Shown here: piece by piece, positions 60,880 to 64,000 of the stretch
Layout: the number at the start of each line of letters is the position of its first letter
Position numbering within the stretch: position 1 is the first letter of the stretch
DNA from: Bifidobacterium callimiconis
Lineage (GTDB): Bacteria > Actinomycetota > Actinomycetes > Actinomycetales > Bifidobacteriaceae
DNA: 64,000 bases
Assembly (NCBI RefSeq): GCF_003952005.1
Contig: NZ_QXGJ01000013.1
Span: forward strand, 1 to 64,000
Direction of reading: 5' to 3'
Notes under the pieces: generated by a model
Told to the model about the DNA's origin: nothing
Seen by the model: only the letters and a program-made list of their open reading frames with translations
Databases searched by the model: none
Position numbers and translations under genes: made by a program

Positions 60880-63036
60880 ATGCGAACGATTCTTCTGCAG
60901 ACCACCGTGGGCGGGACCACGGCCGTGTACCGTCGTGACACCGAGACCGGCATCGTCGAACTGCTGCTCGTGCCGGCCGACGTACTCGGCGATGACGGCA
61001 GTATCGATGCCGCCCTGCGCGATGACTGCGCCGCCGAATCGCTCGTGCAGGCCAAGATCATCGGCGACGACTACCCGTTCGGCTTCTCGCAGGGGCGCAC
61101 CATGCGCAACTCGCAGACCGTGGCGCGCATGGAGTTTGGCAAGCCGCGTGCGCTCGCCGACGACAACGGCGTGACCACCGTGACCACGCGCATCGACGAC
61201 CCGCGCGGCTGGCACTACGAGCACGTGCTCACCATGACCCCGGCGAGCCAGGCCGTGGAGATTCACACGTCCGTAGTCAACGACTCCGCCGAACCGATCA
61301 CCTTCGAAATGCTCTCCAGCTTCACGCTCGGCTCACTTTCGCCGTTCGCCACCGGACTGGATCCGGAGAACCTGACGTTGCACCGCATGCGCAGCACGTG
61401 GAGCGCCGAGGGACGACTGCTGTCCCAGCCGGTCGAGGACCTGGAGCTCGAACCCAGCTGGCAGCGATTCTCCGCCAACTCCGTGCGCTTCGGCTCGGTC
61501 GGCAGCTTCCCCGTGCGCGAATGGGTGCCGTTCGTGGGAATCACCGACCGGCGCGCCGGCGTGACCTGGGCCGCGGCCACCACGCACGCGTCCAGCTGGC
61601 AGATCGAGGCCTACCGCCGCGACGAGGGCCTGAGCCTGTCCGGGGGCATCGCCGACCGCGAGTTCGGCCAGTGGACGCACACCGTGAAGCCGGGCGAGCG
61701 CTTCGACGCGCCCAAGGCCGTGCTCGCCGTGGTGCGCGGCGACGTGAACTTGGCCGCACAGGCCGTGGCCGGCAACGTGCGCCAGTACGTGCGCACGCCC
61801 GAATCCGAGAACCATCTGCCGATCATCTTCAACGAATTCTGCTCCACGTGGGGCGTGCCCACCGAGAAGAGCGTGCTCGAACAGCTCGACGCGGTCAAGG
61901 CACTCGGCGTGGAGTACTTCGTCATCGACGCCGGCTGGTTCGACGACACCGCGTTCGAGTCGGCCAGCCGATTCGGCAAGTGGGAGGTCAGCAAAACTGC
62001 GTTCCCGCACGGCCTGAAGCCCGTCGTCGACGCGATTCACGCGGCCGGCATGAAGGCCGGCATCTGGTTCGAGTTCGAGATCGCCGGACGTCAGGAGCCC
62101 GACTGCTTCAACAGGACCGAATGGCTACTCACCCGCGACGGCCTGCCCATCACGTCCGGCAACCGCCGCTGGTGGGACATGCGCAACCCCGACGTGCGGG
62201 ACTACTTGGCGCACAAGGTCATCGACATGCTGCGCGACAACGGATTCGACTACATGAAGGTCGACTACAACGACACGATCGGCGTGGGCTGCGAGACGCC
62301 CGGCGATCCGGACGCGTCGCTGGGCGACGGCCTGTACTCGCAGATCCAGGCGTCTCAGGACTTCTTCCGTCGCATCCGCCGCGAACTGCCGGACCTCATG
62401 ATCGAGATCTGCGCGTCCGGCGGCCACCGGCTCGTCCAGTCGTTCATGGAGATCGGCGCCATGGCCAGCTTCTCCGACGCGCACGAGTGCGACGAGATCC
62501 CCGTGATCGCCGCGAACATGCACCGCATGATCCTGCCGCGCCAGTCGCAGATCTGGGCCGTGGTGCGCGACGAGGAACCGGCGAGCAAACTGTACTATCA
62601 GATCTGCTCCGGGCTGCTCGGCCGCCTCTGCTTCTCCGGCGATGCGAACGCGTTCTCCGGTGAGAAGAACGACGTGATCCATGGCGGCGTCGACTTCTAC
62701 CGTGCGGCCGCGCCGATCATCGACCACGGCGTGAGCGCATGGCACGGGCCGGCGCTCGGCAGCTACCGTCACCCACGCGGATGGCAGGCGATCGTGCGCC
62801 GCGGCGAGCACGGCACCGACGCGCAGGGCCGCACGCTCGTGGTGCTGCACACGTTCCACGACGCGCCGGAGAACGTGACGATCTCGCTGGACGACGTGAA
62901 CGGCGGCGACGCCGCCGGATTCGCCGACGTCATCGCCCGCGCGTTCCACCGCGACGGCATCGACGTGACGCTCGCCGACGGCACGCTGACCGTCTCCGGC
63001 CTCACCGACTTCGACGGCGTAGCCGTACTACTGTGA
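60880..63036 (+). CDS. GH36-family alpha-galactosidase-like enzyme
   Basis: This 718-aa enzyme has an N-terminal beta-supersandwich and a TIM barrel with EYFVIDAGWFDD, the nucleophile Asp in FDYMKVDYNDTIG (about residue 463), and EICASGGHRLV. The acid/base Asp is in MASFSDAHECDE, and a C-terminal beta domain follows. Bacterial GH36 normally reads KWD-N at the nucleophile; VDYND and the small set of changes around it point to a subgroup, so the sugar removed may be galactose or another alpha-linked hexose. There is no signal peptide. GTGAGGAGC precedes the ATG. It is in line with GH28 and GH43 genes. Confidence 0.87.
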   Translation: MRTILLQTTVGGTTAVYRRDTETGIVELLLVPADVLGDDGSIDAALRDDCAAESLVQAKIIGDDYPFGFSQGRTMRNSQTVARMEFGKPRALADDNGVTTVTTRIDDPRGWHYEHVLTMTPASQAVEIHTSVVNDSAEPITFEMLSSFTLGSLSPFATGLDPENLTLHRMRSTWSAEGRLLSQPVEDLELEPSWQRFSANSVRFGSVGSFPVREWVPFVGITDRRAGVTWAAATTHASSWQIEAYRRDEGLSLSGGIADREFGQWTHTVKPGERFDAPKAVLAVVRGDVNLAAQAVAGNVRQYVRTPESENHLPIIFNEFCSTWGVPTEKSVLEQLDAVKALGVEYFVIDAGWFDDTAFESASRFGKWEVSKTAFPHGLKPVVDAIHAAGMKAGIWFEFEIAGRQEPDCFNRTEWLLTRDGLPITSGNRRWWDMRNPDVRDYLAHKVIDMLRDNGFDYMKVDYNDTIGVGCETPGDPDASLGDGLYSQIQASQDFFRRIRRELPDLMIEICASGGHRLVQSFMEIGAMASFSDAHECDEIPVIAANMHRMILPRQSQIWAVVRDEEPASKLYYQICSGLLGRLCFSGDANAFSGEKNDVIHGGVDFYRAAAPIIDHGVSAWHGPALGSYRHPRGWQAIVRRGEHGTDAQGRTLVVLHTFHDAPENVTISLDDVNGGDAAGFADVIARAFHRDGIDVTLADGTLTVSGLTDFDGVAVLL

Positions 63037-63057
63037 TTTCATGACAAAGGAGTTCAT

Positions 63058-64000
63058 ATGACCACGATGATCCACAACCCGATCCTGCCGGGCTTCCACC
63101 CGGACTCCAGCGCCCTGCGCGTGGGTGACGACTACTACATCGCCACGTCCACCTTCGAATGGTGGCCGGGCATCGACATCTACCATTCCAAGGATCTCGT
63201 CAACTGGGAGTGGATCGCCTCGCCGGTGAACCGCGAATCCCAGGTGAACCTGCTCGGTAACTACGACTCCGGCTCCCTGTGGGCGCCGCACCTGAGCTAC
63301 GCCGACGGCAAGTTCTGGCTCGTCTACACGGACGTGAAGACCTACGCGCCGTTCAAGGACACGCTCAACTACGTGATCACCGCGCCGAGCATCACCGGAC
63401 CGTGGAGCGAACCGCACTTCCTGACCGCGTCCGGCTTCGACCCGGCCATCTTCCACGACGACGCCGGCCGCAAGTGGTTCCTCAACATGCTCTACGACTA
63501 CCGTCCCGGCCACGCGCTGTTCGCCGGCACCGTGATCCAGGAGTTCGACCCCAGTACCATGAAGCTGGTGGGGGAGCGCAAGCACTTCTACAAGGGCACC
63601 AAGCTCGGCGTGTGCGAGGGGCCGCAGATTTTGAAGCGCAACGGCTGGTACTACCTGCTGTGCGCGGCCGGCGGCACCGGTTACATGCACGCCGCCACCG
63701 TGGCCCGCGCCCGCACGCTCGAAGGCCCGTTCGAGGATTCGCCGTACACGCCGCTGCTCACCGCGCGCGACGAGCCGACCAACCCGCTGCAGAAGTCGGG
63801 CCACTGCTGCTTCCTCGAGATCGGCGACGAATGGTACGTGACCCAGATCTGCGGCCGTCCGCTCACTGAACGCGGCAACTGCACGCTCGGCCGCGAGACC
63901 GGCATCCAGAAGATCTACTGGACCGAGGACGGCTGGCCGCGCCTGGAGAACAACACCATCAGCCCCGACCTCGACGTGCCCGCCCCCAAGATCGCCCAGG
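63058..64000 (+). CDS. GH43-family beta-xylosidase/arabinofuranosidase (3' end outside window)
   Basis: The first 314 residues are present. The five-bladed propeller has base Asp in ILPGFHPDSSALRVGDDYYIATSTFEWWPG, the pKa-setting Asp in SGFDPAIFHDD and acid Glu in LGVCEGPQILKRNGWYYLL. The motif order and ATSTFEWWPGIDIYHSKDLVNWE match the GH43_11/12 beta-xylosidase group, which usually continues with a C-terminal beta-sandwich beyond the window. AAAGGAG stands just before the ATG. It begins 21 nt after the GH36 stop, so it is co-transcribed with it. There is no signal peptide, so it acts on imported oligosaccharides. Confidence 0.92.
   Translation, partial: MTTMIHNPILPGFHPDSSALRVGDDYYIATSTFEWWPGIDIYHSKDLVNWEWIASPVNRESQVNLLGNYDSGSLWAPHLSYADGKFWLVYTDVKTYAPFKDTLNYVITAPSITGPWSEPHFLTASGFDPAIFHDDAGRKWFLNMLYDYRPGHALFAGTVIQEFDPSTMKLVGERKHFYKGTKLGVCEGPQILKRNGWYYLLCAAGGTGYMHAATVARARTLEGPFEDSPYTPLLTARDEPTNPLQKSGHCCFLEIGDEWYVTQICGRPLTERGNCTLGRETGIQKIYWTEDGWPRLENNTISPDLDVPAPKIAQ

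Overview
This is a high-GC Gram-positive (actinobacterial) window that reads as Bifidobacterium. The reasons are: many LacI-family regulators next to sugar transporters; a solute-binding lipoprotein plus MalF/MalG permease pair with no dedicated ATPase; GH36 and GH43 enzymes; surface enzymes ending in LSRTG-type sorting tails; and clean AAGGAG-type ribosome binding sites. The species cannot be named from the sequence. The unusual polysaccharide lyases would fit a strain from a host eating plant gums or acidic plant polysaccharides, but that is inference.

Region 1 (1-12.3 kb) is mostly housekeeping: a MacB-like ABC exporter with an Ig-like accessory membrane protein, a divergent DXS-like enzyme, an MDR reductase, an orphan MetN-type ATPase, purE-purK and a small conserved-looking protein. 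Region 2 (12.9-25.8 kb) is a uronate/oligosaccharide module: two paralogous MFS transporters surround two paralogous, translationally coupled LacI genes, followed by two very large cytoplasmic heparinase II/III-like proteins. Region 3 (26.1-31.2 kb) holds nfo, a four-helix membrane protein and six small paralogous genes, all on the minus strand, encoding 40-43 aa peptides with a shared ALYGAS-type motif. They form an unrecognised small-protein family with their own promoters and terminators.

Region 4 (32.2-48.0 kb) has an RbtT/DalT-like MFS gene, a 1060-aa cell-wall-anchored alginate-lyase-fold protein divergent from a sugar ABC operon (SBP, MalF, MalG, alpha/beta hydrolase, LacI), and a DHA2 exporter divergent from its own LacI. 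Region 5 (48.3-64 kb) has a second anchored lyase of 1166 aa bracketed by two copies of a structured repeat, then a 2-hydroxyacid dehydrogenase, a YihS-type AGE isomerase, LacI, a nitroreductase, a TIM-barrel sugar isomerase, GH28, GH36 and GH43 (running off the end). Regions 2, 4 and 5 together look like a lyase-based acidic-polysaccharide utilisation system: surface cleavage, ABC/MFS import, intracellular exo-lyase action, then isomerase/dehydrogenase and glycosidase processing, under several LacI regulators with recognisable operators.

Intergenic DNA is rich in repeats: two families of short GC-rich hairpin repeats, a ~195-bp nested inverted-repeat element in four copies with compensatory changes, a ~230-bp multi-hairpin element in two copies, and degenerate ~60-nt-period stretches. 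No tRNA, rRNA, CRISPR array, prophage or transposase was recognised.
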